A stretch of 57,171 nucleotides of DNA from Corynebacterium sp. (GTDB lineage: Bacteria; Actinomycetota; Actinomycetes; Mycobacteriales; Mycobacteriaceae): contig NZ_JALAGU010000049.1 of the NCBI RefSeq assembly GCF_022712275.1, positions 1 through 57,171 on the forward strand. The letters run 5' to 3'. The notes beneath the pieces were generated by a model. The model was not told the origin of the DNA. It saw only the letters and a program-made list of their open reading frames with translations, and did not search any database. The position numbers and the translations under genes are program-made. This document shows, one piece after another, positions 8,154-17,690 of the stretch; within the stretch, counting starts at the first letter, position 1; each line of letters opens with the position of its first letter.

Positions 8154-9446
8154 CTAGCGGGTCGCCCCGTAGTCCCGCGACAGGCGGTTGGCGTAGGTCG
8201 ACAGATTGTCGACGTGCACCGCCGGACGCTGCGCGAAGTCCGGCAGTTCGGCGCTGGACTTGCCCATGAGGCCGGCCAGGGTCGCGGCGTCGTAGTTCAC
8301 CTCGCCGCGGCCGATGAGGTAGCCGCCGGGCCCGACGATGTCCACCACCGCACGGGAGGTGAAGTCACCCGTGATCTTGGTGATGCCCACCGGCAGCAGC
8401 GAGTTGTGGTGCTCCATGGCCTGGGCCGCACCGCCGTCGATGTGCAGCACACCCTCGGCCTCCGCGGCGTAGAGGATCCAGAACTTCCACGCCGACAGGC
8501 GGTCCTCGGCGGGCCAGAAGCAGGTGCCGACCATGGCCTGGTCGAGCGCGGCACCGATGTTCTCGGTGGAGGTCAGCAGCACCGGGATGCCGCCCTGGGA
8601 CGCCAGGCGCGCGGCCGAGACCTTCGCGCTCATGCCTCCGGTGCCCAGGCGTCCGCCGTCACCGGCGATGACGCCACGCAGGTCACTGTGGGAACGGACC
8701 TCGGCGATGAACTTGGCGTCCGGCTCGGCGGGGTTGCGGTCGTAGAGGCCGGCGACATCGGAGAGCAGTACGCAGGCATCCGCGTAGGTCAGGTGGCTCA
8801 CCAGGGAGGCGAGACGGTCGTTGTCGCCGAAGGTGGCGGAGGAGGTCGTGACGGTGTCATTCTCGTTGACGATCGGGACGATGCCGAGCTGTCTCAGTCG
8901 GTCGATGGTCCGCTGGGAGTTTCTCGCACGGTCACGGCGCGATGCATCGGCGACAGTGAGGAGGACCTGGCCGATGGATCTGCCGTAGCGGGCGAAACTG
9001 CGCGCCCACTCCTGGGCGAGCAGGACCTGGCCGGCGGACGCGGCGGCCTGCTTGGTGGCGAGGTCGGTAGGACGCTGGCTCAGGCCGAGCGGTCCCATGC
9101 CGCAGGCGATGGAGCCGGAGGAGACGACGATGATGTCGGTCCCGCGGTCCATGCGGGCTTCAAGGGCGTCGGCGATGAGGTCGATGCGTTCGGGGCTCAC
9201 ACTCCCTGTCTCATCGGTGAGACTGGAGGAGCCGATCTTCACGACGACACGCTTGGCGTCACGGATCGTCCGTCTCGCGGTCGACCGGTGCCCGTACTCA
9301 GGATCGTCGAGCGAGAGGTCGGGGTCAGGGAACTCCTTCGCCGTCGCCGGAATGACCGGACCTGGCTGATGGATGTTATCCGTCCCGAACACAGGGTTCG
9401 CGAAGAAGGGGTCGGAAGGGTCAGGCTGCACGTCGGTGTCAGACAT
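8154..9446 (-). CDS. proB: Glutamate 5-kinase with N-terminal extension
   Basis: ProB phosphorylates the gamma-carboxylate of glutamate, the first and usually feedback-controlled step of proline synthesis. The kinase domain starts at about residue 64 (VVVKIGSSSLTDE) and carries SSGSIACGM and NENDTV motifs. A PUA domain occupies the last about 100 residues (GVLHIDGGAAQAM onward). The first about 60 residues are an acidic, Pro-rich extension absent from typical 370-residue ProB. A start close to residue 55-60 cannot be excluded, but the ATG at 9446 lies directly behind obg with only 17 nt between them. The extension contains a DPSD segment from a GGTCGGAAGGGTC microrepeat like that near 12,060. 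Confidence 0.95.
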   Translation of the reverse strand: MSDTDVQPDPSDPFFANPVFGTDNIHQPGPVIPATAKEFPDPDLSLDDPEYGHRSTARRTIRDAKRVVVKIGSSSLTDETGSVSPERIDLIADALEARMDRGTDIIVVSSGSIACGMGPLGLSQRPTDLATKQAAASAGQVLLAQEWARSFARYGRSIGQVLLTVADASRRDRARNSQRTIDRLRQLGIVPIVNENDTVTTSSATFGDNDRLASLVSHLTYADACVLLSDVAGLYDRNPAEPDAKFIAEVRSHSDLRGVIAGDGGRLGTGGMSAKVSAARLASQGGIPVLLTSTENIGAALDQAMVGTCFWPAEDRLSAWKFWILYAAEAEGVLHIDGGAAQAMEHHNSLLPVGITKITGDFTSRAVVDIVGPGGYLIGRGEVNYDAATLAGLMGKSSAELPDFAQRPAVHVDNLSTYANRLSRDYGATR

Positions 9447-9463
9447 GCCCCCTAACTTTACCG

Positions 9464-10987
9464 TTAACCTTCCCAGCGGTCTCGGGAAGCCTCTTCCCCG
9501 TCGCCGAAGTCCAGCTCATCGATAAGACCGCGGCGCGCCTGGGAGGCCCGCTTGCGCTCGACGGCGCTCGCCCGCTCGGTGCGTTCCAGACGCTTGTCGG
9601 TGCCGCGTCCCGAAGGCAGCAGATCGACGCCGGCGGCGGTCTGTGGCTCCCACTGGAAGGTCGCCCAGCCGATGGTGACGTCGTCGCCCTCGATCGCCCC
9701 TGCCTTGTAGAGCGCCTCCTCCACACCGGCCTTGGCGAAGCGGTCGGCGAGATAGCCGACGGCCTCGTCGTTCTCGAAGTCGGTCTGCCGGATCCAGCGC
9801 TCCAGATCGGAGCTCTCGATGATCCAGGCGCCACCGTCGGGACCGGCCTGCGGGTCGGGCTTGACCTCGAAGGAGACCTTGGCGGTGCCCTTGCGACGCT
9901 GGTTCTTCGGCGTGATGACCTGCGCGGGGGCGACGTCGACCGGGTGGTCCTTCCGGTGCTGCTCCACGATGTCCATGAGCGCGTACTTCAGCGGCTCCAG
10001 ACCCTGGTGCGCGACCGTGGAGATCTCGAAGACCGGCCATCCGAACTCCTCTTCGAGTTCGGGACGGATGATCTCGGCCATCTCGCGGGCGTCGGGGATG
10101 TCCATCTTGTTGAGGACGATGACACGCGGACGGTCGCGCAGGTCGCCGAGCCCGGCGTCCTCGGACAGCTCGGACTGGTAGTCCGCCAGCTCGTTCTCCA
10201 GGGCACGGATATCGTCGACGGGATTGCGCTCGGCCTCCAGCGAGGCGCAGTCGACGATGTGTGCGAGCACGGCGGTGCGCTCGATGTGCCGCAGGAAGTC
10301 CAGGCCCAGACCCTTGCCCTGCGACGCCCCGGGGATCAGTCCGGGCACGTCGGCGATGGTGAAGACGCGATGGCCGACATCGACCACACCGAGGTTCGGC
10401 TGCAGCGTGGTGAAGGGGTAGTCAGCGATCTTCGGCTTCGCCGCAGACAGAACGCTGACCAGGGAGGACTTACCGGCCGAGGGGAATCCGACGAGTCCGA
10501 CGTCCGCCATGGACTTCAGCTCGATGGTGATGTCCTTGACCTCACCGGGCTCACCGAGCAGAGCGAAGCCGGGGGCCTTGCGGGCTCGGGAGACCAGCGC
10601 CGCGTTGCCGAGGCCACCGTGACCGCCGGCGGCGACGATGATGCGCTGACCCTTGGCGACCATGTCGGCGATGATCTCACCCTTGTCGTCGAGGATGACG
10701 GTGCCGGCGGGTACCCGGAGGATCAGGTCCTCGCCACGGGCACCGTTGCGGTGGTCCCCGGCACCGTTGCTGCCTCGCCCTGCCTTGATGTGCGGGTGGA
10801 AGTGGAAGTCCAGCAGCGTGTGGACCTGCGGGTCGACCTCGAGGATGATGTCGCCACCGTGTCCCCCGTTGCCGCCGTCCGGACCGCCGAGCGGGATGAA
10901 CTTCTCGCGGTAGACCGAGGAACAGCCGTTGCCGCCGTCGCCGGCCTGCAGGTGCAGGACGACTCGGTCGACGAAGCGGGTAGACAT
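9464..10987 (-). CDS. obg: GTPase Obg (ribosome assembly, stress control)
   Basis: Obg is an essential GTPase that binds the 50S subunit and links ribosome assembly to stress signals. The Gly-rich Obg domain covers about residues 1-160 (GGDGGNGCSSVYREKF, GGPDGGNGGHGGD). The G domain follows with G1 GFPSAGKSS, G3 DVPGLIPGAS and G4 NKMDIPD. The Obg C-terminal domain spans about residues 350-430, followed by a charged tail. The ATG at 10987 (MSTRFVDRVVLH) fits the family start; the open frame to 11017 is a short unsupported extension. It precedes proB, as in the mycobacterial obg-proB order. Confidence 0.96.
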   Translation of the reverse strand: MSTRFVDRVVLHLQAGDGGNGCSSVYREKFIPLGGPDGGNGGHGGDIILEVDPQVHTLLDFHFHPHIKAGRGSNGAGDHRNGARGEDLILRVPAGTVILDDKGEIIADMVAKGQRIIVAAGGHGGLGNAALVSRARKAPGFALLGEPGEVKDITIELKSMADVGLVGFPSAGKSSLVSVLSAAKPKIADYPFTTLQPNLGVVDVGHRVFTIADVPGLIPGASQGKGLGLDFLRHIERTAVLAHIVDCASLEAERNPVDDIRALENELADYQSELSEDAGLGDLRDRPRVIVLNKMDIPDAREMAEIIRPELEEEFGWPVFEISTVAHQGLEPLKYALMDIVEQHRKDHPVDVAPAQVITPKNQRRKGTAKVSFEVKPDPQAGPDGGAWIIESSDLERWIRQTDFENDEAVGYLADRFAKAGVEEALYKAGAIEGDDVTIGWATFQWEPQTAAGVDLLPSGRGTDKRLERTERASAVERKRASQARRGLIDELDFGDGEEASRDRWEG

Positions 10988-11101
10988 TGGTGGGATTCCC
11001 CTCCAGGTAGAAAGCACAGACCAGACGCAGACGCGTACCGGCTGAGTGTACCCCGCGTTCAGCGGGCGCCCTAGTCCCCGCTCAGCGGTCGGCTGCGGGG
11101 C

Positions 11102-12034
11102 TCAGCTGCCGATCCTGTGCTTCAGGTCGTCGAGGACGTACTCCGCGGCGACGAGCGAGGCGTTGAGGAACCAGGCGTCCATGTCGACGGCGTAGGCGTG
11201 GCCGTCCTTGACGACCTCCAGACTGCTCCAGGACACTGAGCCCGTCAGCGACTCCGCACCGCCGTCGAAGGAGTAGAAGAGATAGTCCGCGTCCAGCTGG
11301 TCGGTGTTCTCCACGGAGAGATCGTGGTTGGCGGTGTCGGTGAACTGCTGCCCATCGGGACGCGTCAGACTGGCGTCCTCGACCACACTGCCGGACAGGG
11401 AACTGGGGCCGGTGAGGATGTACTCGTCGTTGCGGCCTCGGACCAGGGAGACGACGGCGCCACTGCCCCGCTCTTCCGCCCAGTCGGAGGCGTTCTTCTC
11501 GTAGGTGGCGAGCAGGCCATCGGCGTCCTCACGCTTACCGACCGCGTCGGCGAGGATCCCGAGGTCTTCTTTCCACAGTTCGGACCCACCGTTGGTGGTG
11601 ACGACCGTGGTGATCGCCCGGAGCTGGGTGAGCAGTGCTTCGTCGGCGCGGTCGTTGGACAGGATGAGGTCCGGCTCCAGGGTCGCGATCTTCTCGACGT
11701 CGGGTTCAGAACGCAGGCCGACCTGTTCGATGGCGTCCAGGTCGTAGGTGTCTCCGAAGCGGTCGTAGATGTAGTCCGGGATACCGCTGGGGTCGCCGTT
11801 GGCGGACTTGGCGACACCGAGGCCGACAGGCACGATGCCGAGCAGCAGCAGGTGGTCAAGGTGCCCGGTGTTCAGCGCGACGATGCGGGTGGTCTGGTTC
11901 CCACTGTCGGAGGACGCCCCGGTGGCAGCGTCATTGTCTGCGTCATCATCGCCCGAGCAGGCGGCCAGCAGGGTCAGGGCCGCGACACCGACGGTGCCGC
12001 CGAGGAACGCACGACGGGTGACGGGACGGTTCAT
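11102..12034 (-). CDS. Iron-siderophore type ABC transporter substrate-binding lipoprotein
   Basis: The protein has 310 residues. A twin-arginine-like start (RPVTRRAFLGG) leads into a hydrophobic stretch and a lipobox, LLAAC, near residue 25. The protein is therefore probably a lipid-anchored, possibly Tat-exported binding protein. The mature part has FepB/FhuD-type features: RIVALNTGHLDHLLLLGIVP and EPDLILSNDRAD, followed by the long central helix. No permease or ATPase lies nearby, so it is an orphan component that must work with a transporter elsewhere. It interrupts the conserved obg-rpmA order, suggesting insertion. I chose ATG 12034 because everything upstream in frame is the 9-bp microrepeat. 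Confidence 0.85.
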   Translation of the reverse strand: MNRPVTRRAFLGGTVGVAALTLLAACSGDDDADNDAATGASSDSGNQTTRIVALNTGHLDHLLLLGIVPVGLGVAKSANGDPSGIPDYIYDRFGDTYDLDAIEQVGLRSEPDVEKIATLEPDLILSNDRADEALLTQLRAITTVVTTNGGSELWKEDLGILADAVGKREDADGLLATYEKNASDWAEERGSGAVVSLVRGRNDEYILTGPSSLSGSVVEDASLTRPDGQQFTDTANHDLSVENTDQLDADYLFYSFDGGAESLTGSVSWSSLEVVKDGHAYAVDMDAWFLNASLVAAEYVLDDLKHRIGS

Positions 12035-12054
12035 GGCTGACGGCTGTTCACCGT

Positions 12055-12117
12055 TCGGAAGGGTCGGAAGGGTCGGAAGGGTCGGAAGGGTCGGGAGCGT
12101 CGGAAAGGTCGGAAGCG
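12055..12117. repeat. 9-bp tandem repeat upstream of the binding lipoprotein gene
   Basis: There are seven consecutive 9-bp units of consensus TCGGAAGGG. The first four (12,055-12,090) are exact and the last three diverge. They lie about 20-85 bp upstream of the lipoprotein start codon, where promoter elements would be expected. Slipped-strand copy-number change could alter expression; this is inference. Confidence 0.85.
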
Positions 12118-12189
12118 TCATGACCGCGGAAATTACCATAGGCTGCCCTTGCTATCAGCATCGTCGAGGGCCGCGCTGACTTCCTGTCG

Positions 12190-12256
12190 TGTTGTAGTGC
12201 CGACAGGTCGGTCTCAGACGAGGATCCCGACTTCCCGGCACTACTTCCGTATGCGG
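12190..12256 (+). repeat. Hairpin repeat family, copy 1
   Basis: GTAGTGCCG (12194-12202) pairs exactly with CGGCACTAC (12237-12245). The loop begins ACAGGTC, as in copies 3 and 4. The outer arms are degenerate here (TTG left, TTCCGTATG right), so the stem is shorter than in the other copies. It lies between the binding lipoprotein gene and the rpmA terminator. Confidence 0.8.
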
Positions 12257-12309
12257 AGGAGGAAAGACGAGCAAGCGACCTCACACTCCTGCCCCGGAGA
12301 CGCACGGAA

Positions 12310-12336
12310 CCCCCGCCAGCACGAAGCTGACGGGGG
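12310..12336 (-). terminator. Hairpin downstream of rpmA
   Basis: CCCCCGCCAGC (12310-12320) and GCTGACGGGGG (12326-12336) form an 11-bp stem with one mismatch and a 5-nt loop. It lies 45 bp after the rpmA stop on the minus strand. The U-tract is poor, which is common for GC-rich actinobacterial terminators. Confidence 0.6.
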
Positions 12337-12380
12337 CCTGTGGGACCGACACCACCGGGGCGTCTGGAGATCTCGGAGGA

Positions 12381-12650
12381 CTAGGCCTCGGCGGTCTCGG
12401 TCTCCTCGACGATGTTCACCAGTCGACGGTTGCGGCGGGTGCTGAACTGCACCGCGCCGGCCTTGAGGGCGAACAGGGTGTCGTCGCCACCACGGCCGAC
12501 GTTCTCACCCGGGTGGAACGAGGTTCCACGCTGACGGATCAGGATCTCGCCGGCCTTGACCTGCTGACCACCGAACCGCTTGACACCGAGACGCTTGGAC
12601 TCGGAATCGCGACCGTTGCTGGAGCTAGCAGCACCCTTCTTGTGTGCCAT
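12381..12650 (-). CDS. rpmA: 50S ribosomal protein bL27
   Basis: L27 sits near the peptidyl transferase centre, and its flexible N terminus reaches toward tRNA ends. The sequence starts MAHKKGAASSSNGRDSES and continues with RLGVKRFGGQ, IRQRGT and GRGGDDTLFAL, all family hallmarks. The 89-residue length is normal. The start has no cleavable N-terminal extension. It lies 57 nt downstream of rplU in the usual rplU-rpmA order. Confidence 0.98.
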   Translation of the reverse strand: MAHKKGAASSSNGRDSESKRLGVKRFGGQQVKAGEILIRQRGTSFHPGENVGRGGDDTLFALKAGAVQFSTRRNRRLVNIVEETETAEA

Positions 12651-12707
12651 GTCTTTTCCCTCCTCGGAAAAGTTCGCCGCCGCGTAACGTCGCAGCGGTC
12701 GGTGAAG

Positions 12708-13010
12708 TTACTTGATGCCCGTGACCTTGAGGACGGTCTGCTTCTGACGGTGACCGTAACGGCGCTTGTAACCGGTCTTGTTCCGGTAGTGCATGCCGTT
12801 GATCTTCGGCCCCTTGGTCTGCTCGACGATCTCGGCGTTCACGGTCTTGCCCGCGAGGGCGTCGCCGGAGGTGACGTCCGCGCCATCGACGAGGAGAACC
12901 GGGGTGAGTGCCACGGCTGCGCCGGACTCTCCCTCGATCTTCTCGACCTTGACGAGGTCACCTTCGGCAACCTTGTACTGCTTGCCGCCGGTCTTGACGA
13001 TCGCGTACAT
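12708..13010 (-). CDS. rplU: 50S ribosomal protein bL21
   Basis: L21 is a 23S rRNA-binding protein of the large subunit. The sequence starts MYAIVKTGGKQYKV and ends in the basic stretch HYRNKTGYKRRYGHRQ, as in the family. At 100 residues it is full length. The open frame continues to 13205, but the ATG at 13010 matches the family start exactly. The 277-bp gap to rne should hold the rplU-rpmA promoter. It contains the GGATCC-rich inverted stretch near 13,148-13,170 but no recognised leader. Confidence 0.98.
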   Translation of the reverse strand: MYAIVKTGGKQYKVAEGDLVKVEKIEGESGAAVALTPVLLVDGADVTSGDALAGKTVNAEIVEQTKGPKINGMHYRNKTGYKRRYGHRQKQTVLKVTGIK

Positions 13011-13287
13011 GGAAGGGCTGCCCCTTTGTTTCTCTACTCGGCTCAGGCAGCTCCCCCACCCTCTGCCGGAGAACCGGAGAGTTCCGAGGAAACGGACTGA
13101 CTGGACTAACTTGCTTTCACTGCGTTCGACCTCGTGCGGCCGGCACCTGGATCCGTGGATCCGGCGGCCGGAATGTCCCGCGCACCCGTTGAAGGCACAC
13201 AGCACTGACAGTCGAACAGCGACCGCTCAAGACTACCTGCCCGGACAGGGAAGGACAAAATCCCCCCGCCGTCCGGGTCTGTGTGCC

Positions 13288-16200
13288 CTAACGACTGCTG
13301 CGTACCACCCGACGGCGACCTCGCCGGGACGCCGGTGCACCGCTGGTCACCGGGGTTTCCTGCGACTTCTTCGGTGCCTTCGACCGCGGCGCGGAGACCT
13401 CAACCCCAGGCTGAGACTTCTCCACCCGCTCCGGGGAGGACGCCGCCTCCGGGGTCGACCCCGCACCGGCGAAGTCGGCGGGCTGCGGGGCGACGTCCGA
13501 CCGGGAGCGGCCCCGGGTCCGTCGACGACGACGCGGCGAGGCGTCGAACTCGGCCTTCGCCTCAGCGAAGCTCTGTCCGACGGACGGGGCCTCGGTAGCG
13601 GCCTTCGACTCCGCCGTCGGCTCAGACTTCTGCTGGGTCTTCGGCTGGGTCTTCGGCTGGGTCCTCCGCTGCGGCTGCTTCTTCTCATCTGCCTTCTGCT
13701 CGGGGGCATGCCCCTCGGCAGGACGCACCACGCGGCGCACCCGGCGACGACCACGACGGTCCGTGCCCGACTCCGGAGCAACCTCCGGGGCGGATGCGGG
13801 GGAGGATACGGTCTCCTGCGGCTCATTCGGCACGTAGTCGGCACCGGTGGGCTCGTCCGGATCCTCGATCCCGGCGTGCTGCACCGCCTGTGCGGCGATC
13901 GCGGCGACATCACCGGCGGCACGACCGGCACGACCGGCACGACCGGCACTGCCTGCACCACGGGAGCCACGGTCTTCACGGGCACCGCGGTTGTCATGAC
14001 GCGACTGCTCCGGCTGACCGGTCTCGTTGCGACGCACCACGCGACGGCGTCCACGACGGGAGCCCTGGGACTCCCCGGAGTGCTCCGGTGCGGCCTCGGA
14101 TTCAGCCTTCGGCTGGGACTTGGTCTCTGCCTTCGACCGGGACTGCTCCGGTGCCTTCTCATCTGCCTGGCCACCGGCGCGCGATCCACGACGGGTCCGT
14201 CGGGACCTGCCCTGCGACGGGCCGGACCCGGGGCGCTTCTCCTGCGGATCCCCGGACTCCCGGTTCTCCTCGGATCTCTCCATAGCCGGAACTTCCTGCT
14301 GTCCGTTCTTCGCCGGACGGTCGGAGGTGGCGTCCTCGCGGTTCTTCTCGTGCCGCCGCCGCGTCTCCTGCTGGTCGCGGGCCTGACGCTTCTCGGAGCG
14401 GTGACCGTGGTCGCGCCGCTCGTGACGGTCGTCCTCCTCCTCGACGTGCTCGACCGGGTCATCGTGGATGATGACGCCTCGTCCCTCGCAGGTCGGGCAT
14501 TCGGTCGAGAACGTCTCGAGCAGTCCGGTGCCGAGGCGCTTGCGCGTCATCTGCACCAGGCCGAGGCTGGTGACCTCGGAGACCTTGTGACGGGTCCGGT
14601 CGCGACCGAGGAATTCGCTGAGACGACGCAGCATGAGGTCGCGGTTCTCCGGCAGGACCATGTCGATGAAGTCGACGACGATCATGCCGCCCATGTCCCG
14701 CAGACGCATCTGCCGGACGATCTCCTCGGCGGCCTCGAGGTTGTTGAGGGTGACGGTCTCCTCGAGGTTTCCACCGGAGCCGACGAAGCTGCCGGTGTTC
14801 ACGTCGATGACGGTCATCGCCTCGGTGCGGTCGATGATGAGGTAGCCGCCGGACGGCAACCAGACCTTGCGGCTGAGCGCCTTGGCGAGCTGCTCGTCGA
14901 GCTGACGGTCCTCGAAGACATCGCGTCCACCGTGCTGCTCGGGGTGGTAACGCACCACGCGAGACTCCAGGTCCGGGGCGATCCGGTGGACGTAGTCGCG
15001 CACGACCGCCCAGGACTTCTCGCCGTCGACGACGAGTTCGTTGAAGTCCTCGTTGAAGATGTCGCGGATGACCTTGACGAGCATGTTCGGCTCTTCGTAC
15101 ATGGTCACCGGGTGGGAGCCCTTGCGGGCCCGTGCCTTCTCCTCGGCGTCCTGGATATCGAGCCAACGCTGGTGGAGGCGGTTGACGTCCTCGGCGATGA
15201 GCTCCTCGGACACACCCTCGGCGGCGGTCCGGATGATCGTGCCGCCGTTGTCCGGGACGACGCGGCCGAGGATCTCCTTGAGACGCTTACGCTCGGACTC
15301 GGGCAGCTTGCGGGAGATGCCCTGGGTCTTGCCGCCGGGCACGTACACGAGGTAGCGGCCGGCGAAGCTCAGGCGGTTGGTCAGGCGGGCACCCTTGTGG
15401 CCCAGCGGGTCCTTGATCGCCTGGACGAGAACCTGGTCGCCGGGCTTCAGCGCGGCCTCGATGCGACGGGTGCGGGTGTGCAGGTGCTTGTTCCGCCAGT
15501 CGACCTCACCGGCGTAGAGGACTGCGTTGCGTCCGGTTCCGATGTCGATGAAGGCGGCCTCCATGCTGGAGAGCACATTCTGGACGCGGCCCAGGTAGAT
15601 GTTGCCGATGATCGACGTCTGGGTCTCACTGGTGACGAAGTGCTCGACGAGCATCCCGTCCTCGGTGATGCCGACCTGGGTGGTCGTGCCGGGGTGGTCG
15701 GAGCGCTCGGAGTCGCGGACGACCATCGAGCGGTCGACGTTCTCACGACGGGCGAGGAACTCGGCCTTGCTGACGACCTTCTTCTTGTCGTGGCCCTGTT
15801 CCTGACGCCAGCGCTTCTTCGACTCCAGGCGGGTGGAGCCCCTGAGCTTCACCGGCTCGTCGACGACCTCCGCGCCTTCGGTGAGCACCGGCAGGCCACC
15901 GGGGACGCCGTGATCGTCGGCGGGCTCCAGCGGAGCCTCGGGCGCCTCGGACGTCTCGGACGTCTCGGGTGCCTGGTCGGTGGTCTCGGAAGCCTGGGTG
16001 ACCGGCTCGTTCCGGTTGTCGCCCTGGTTCTGGCGGTCCTGGTCACCGCGGCCGCGGCCACGACCCCGACGGCCGCGACGCTGGCTGCGGTTGCCGGAGG
16101 GCTGGGCGGACGCGGTGTCGTCCTCGGAGCTCTCAGCCTGCTCCGCCTTCCCGTCGGTCTTCTCCGTCAACTGCCCGGCGGCGGCCTCGGCGGCGCGGCG

Positions 16201-17394
16201 CTGTTCAGCCTTGCGGTTGCGCAGAAGTTCGGCGTCCGACGCGGCACTGCGGGAACCGACCCGACGCACGACGCGACGACGCACCGGTCGAGGGCTCTCC
16301 GCCTCGGGAGACTGGGCGGTCTCAGAAGTCTCAGAGGCCTCAGTGGCCTCAGTGGCCTCAGCAGCCTCGACAACCTCAGTCTTCGGCTCGGCCGCCTTCC
16401 CGCTCTTCGGCCCGGTCTGCTTCGCTCTCTTCTTGGATGCCGTCTGCCTGGGCTTCGCGTCCTCCGGAGCCTCCACCGATCCGGCGATGCGGTCGATGAG
16501 ATCGTCCACGGTGTCGGCGGAGGATGCGGTGTCGGCGGAGGATGCGGTGTCGGCGGCCGCCTCGGTCTTCGCCGCAGCGGCGGCCTTGCGTCCACGACGC
16601 GGCCGACGCGACGTGGTCTTCGTCGCCGGCTTCTCCTCGACGGTCGGTGCAGTGGCCTGCTCGGCGACCGGCTCAGCGGCCTGCTCAGAAACAGCCGGGG
16701 CGGACGATTCCCCGTCCTTCGGAGTGGTCTTCTTTGCCGCCGACTTCTTCGCCGTGGTCTTCTTCGCGGGAGACTTCCGGGCGCTCGTCTTCCCGGGCTC
16801 GGCCGTTGTGACGTCAGCCTGTTGTGCCGCGCCCTGAGCGACGGCGTGCTGCGTCGACTCCTCCTTCACAGCGGTGTCCTGCGTGGGCTCGACCTTCTTC
16901 GGCGTCGCCTTCTTGGCGGTGGTCTTGCGGGTGCGTTTGGCCGGAGTCTTCTTCGCGGTCGCAGCCCGCGTGTCCGGTTTCTTCGCCGCAGCTTTCTCTG
17001 CGCTCTTCTCCGCAGCCGCAGCCTCGACCGGGGCGTCCTCGGCGGAGGCCTCCTCGGCTGCGGCCTTCTTGGCCGGAGCCTTCTTCGCGGTGGTCTTCTT
17101 TGCAGCGGCCTTTTTAGGCGCAGCCTTGCGGGTCCGCTTCGCCGGAGTCTTCTTCCCGGCCTCCGCCGGGGCACCGGCAGCTGTCAGGGCGGTAAGAAGC
17201 TCCCCGACCTGGGCCTTCGGCAGAGTCGAGGTGGCACGCTTGCCCTCGATCCCCTGCGCGGTGAGCACCTGCACCAGTTCGGCGCTGGGCACGTCGAGGG
17301 CCTTGGCCAGCGCGTGGACGCGGACCTTCTCCCCCATGTCTTCGATTGTGATTCCCGCGGCTGATGCCGCAAGTTCCTGGCTGGTTTTAGCCAC
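13288..17394 (-). CDS. rne: RNase E/G with IF2_N-like domain and long basic/acidic tails
   Basis: RNase E is the main single-strand endoribonuclease for mRNA decay and rRNA processing. The protein has 1,368 residues. Residues about 20-70 (VRVHALAKALDVPSAELV) resemble the IF2_N/RNase E N-terminal domain. A Lys/Ala/Pro-rich, histone H1-like segment follows (repeated KKTPAKR, AAKKTTAKK), then mixed low complexity to about 560. The catalytic core follows: S1-like ENVDRSMVV, later GMIVVDFIDM (the metal-binding DFIDM motif), and CPTCEGRG, the zinc-link cysteines. The C-terminal about 330 residues are Arg/Glu/Pro-rich and disordered, typical of a degradosome scaffold. It lies between rplU and ndk, as in mycobacteria. 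The start fits the conserved MAKTSQELA opening. Confidence 0.95.
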   Translation of the reverse strand: MAKTSQELAASAAGITIEDMGEKVRVHALAKALDVPSAELVQVLTAQGIEGKRATSTLPKAQVGELLTALTAAGAPAEAGKKTPAKRTRKAAPKKAAAKKTTAKKAPAKKAAAEEASAEDAPVEAAAAEKSAEKAAAKKPDTRAATAKKTPAKRTRKTTAKKATPKKVEPTQDTAVKEESTQHAVAQGAAQQADVTTAEPGKTSARKSPAKKTTAKKSAAKKTTPKDGESSAPAVSEQAAEPVAEQATAPTVEEKPATKTTSRRPRRGRKAAAAAKTEAAADTASSADTASSADTVDDLIDRIAGSVEAPEDAKPRQTASKKRAKQTGPKSGKAAEPKTEVVEAAEATEATEASETSETAQSPEAESPRPVRRRVVRRVGSRSAASDAELLRNRKAEQRRAAEAAAGQLTEKTDGKAEQAESSEDDTASAQPSGNRSQRRGRRGRGRGRGDQDRQNQGDNRNEPVTQASETTDQAPETSETSEAPEAPLEPADDHGVPGGLPVLTEGAEVVDEPVKLRGSTRLESKKRWRQEQGHDKKKVVSKAEFLARRENVDRSMVVRDSERSDHPGTTTQVGITEDGMLVEHFVTSETQTSIIGNIYLGRVQNVLSSMEAAFIDIGTGRNAVLYAGEVDWRNKHLHTRTRRIEAALKPGDQVLVQAIKDPLGHKGARLTNRLSFAGRYLVYVPGGKTQGISRKLPESERKRLKEILGRVVPDNGGTIIRTAAEGVSEELIAEDVNRLHQRWLDIQDAEEKARARKGSHPVTMYEEPNMLVKVIRDIFNEDFNELVVDGEKSWAVVRDYVHRIAPDLESRVVRYHPEQHGGRDVFEDRQLDEQLAKALSRKVWLPSGGYLIIDRTEAMTVIDVNTGSFVGSGGNLEETVTLNNLEAAEEIVRQMRLRDMGGMIVVDFIDMVLPENRDLMLRRLSEFLGRDRTRHKVSEVTSLGLVQMTRKRLGTGLLETFSTECPTCEGRGVIIHDDPVEHVEEEDDRHERRDHGHRSEKRQARDQQETRRRHEKNREDATSDRPAKNGQQEVPAMERSEENRESGDPQEKRPGSGPSQGRSRRTRRGSRAGGQADEKAPEQSRSKAETKSQPKAESEAAPEHSGESQGSRRGRRRVVRRNETGQPEQSRHDNRGAREDRGSRGAGSAGRAGRAGRAAGDVAAIAAQAVQHAGIEDPDEPTGADYVPNEPQETVSSPASAPEVAPESGTDRRGRRRVRRVVRPAEGHAPEQKADEKKQPQRRTQPKTQPKTQQKSEPTAESKAATEAPSVGQSFAEAKAEFDASPRRRRRTRGRSRSDVAPQPADFAGAGSTPEAASSPERVEKSQPGVEVSAPRSKAPKKSQETPVTSGAPASRRGRRRVVRSSR

Positions 17395-17690
17395 TGTTCT
17401 CCTTGTACGGGCGCGGCGTCCATCAATTCGGCGGGCGCATGTCGCTGCCTCTCACCGAGCGTCGGTCGTTCGTGGGCCGGGACGCCGCAATATTGATGTC
17501 TGGAAGCTCTTCTCGGAGGTGCGCACTCCGGTTCATCGGCTCTGTGTTGCCTGACAGGTGCTGCACGTCCATCGACCATTCTGTCACAACACCCGGCAAG
17601 ACCTTTGTTGCACACGGCATCGGCTACCTCACACCGTGATTTTCTTCTCCGGACCATCGGCCATTCACAGTCTCCGGATACCCTGGAGCA

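Noticed and set aside
12793..17364. 1,523-residue open frame opposite rne
   Set aside because: It is a codon-bias shadow. The minus strand encodes a complete RNase E with catalytic motifs, and the plus frame is Leu/Arg/Gly-rich with no domain.
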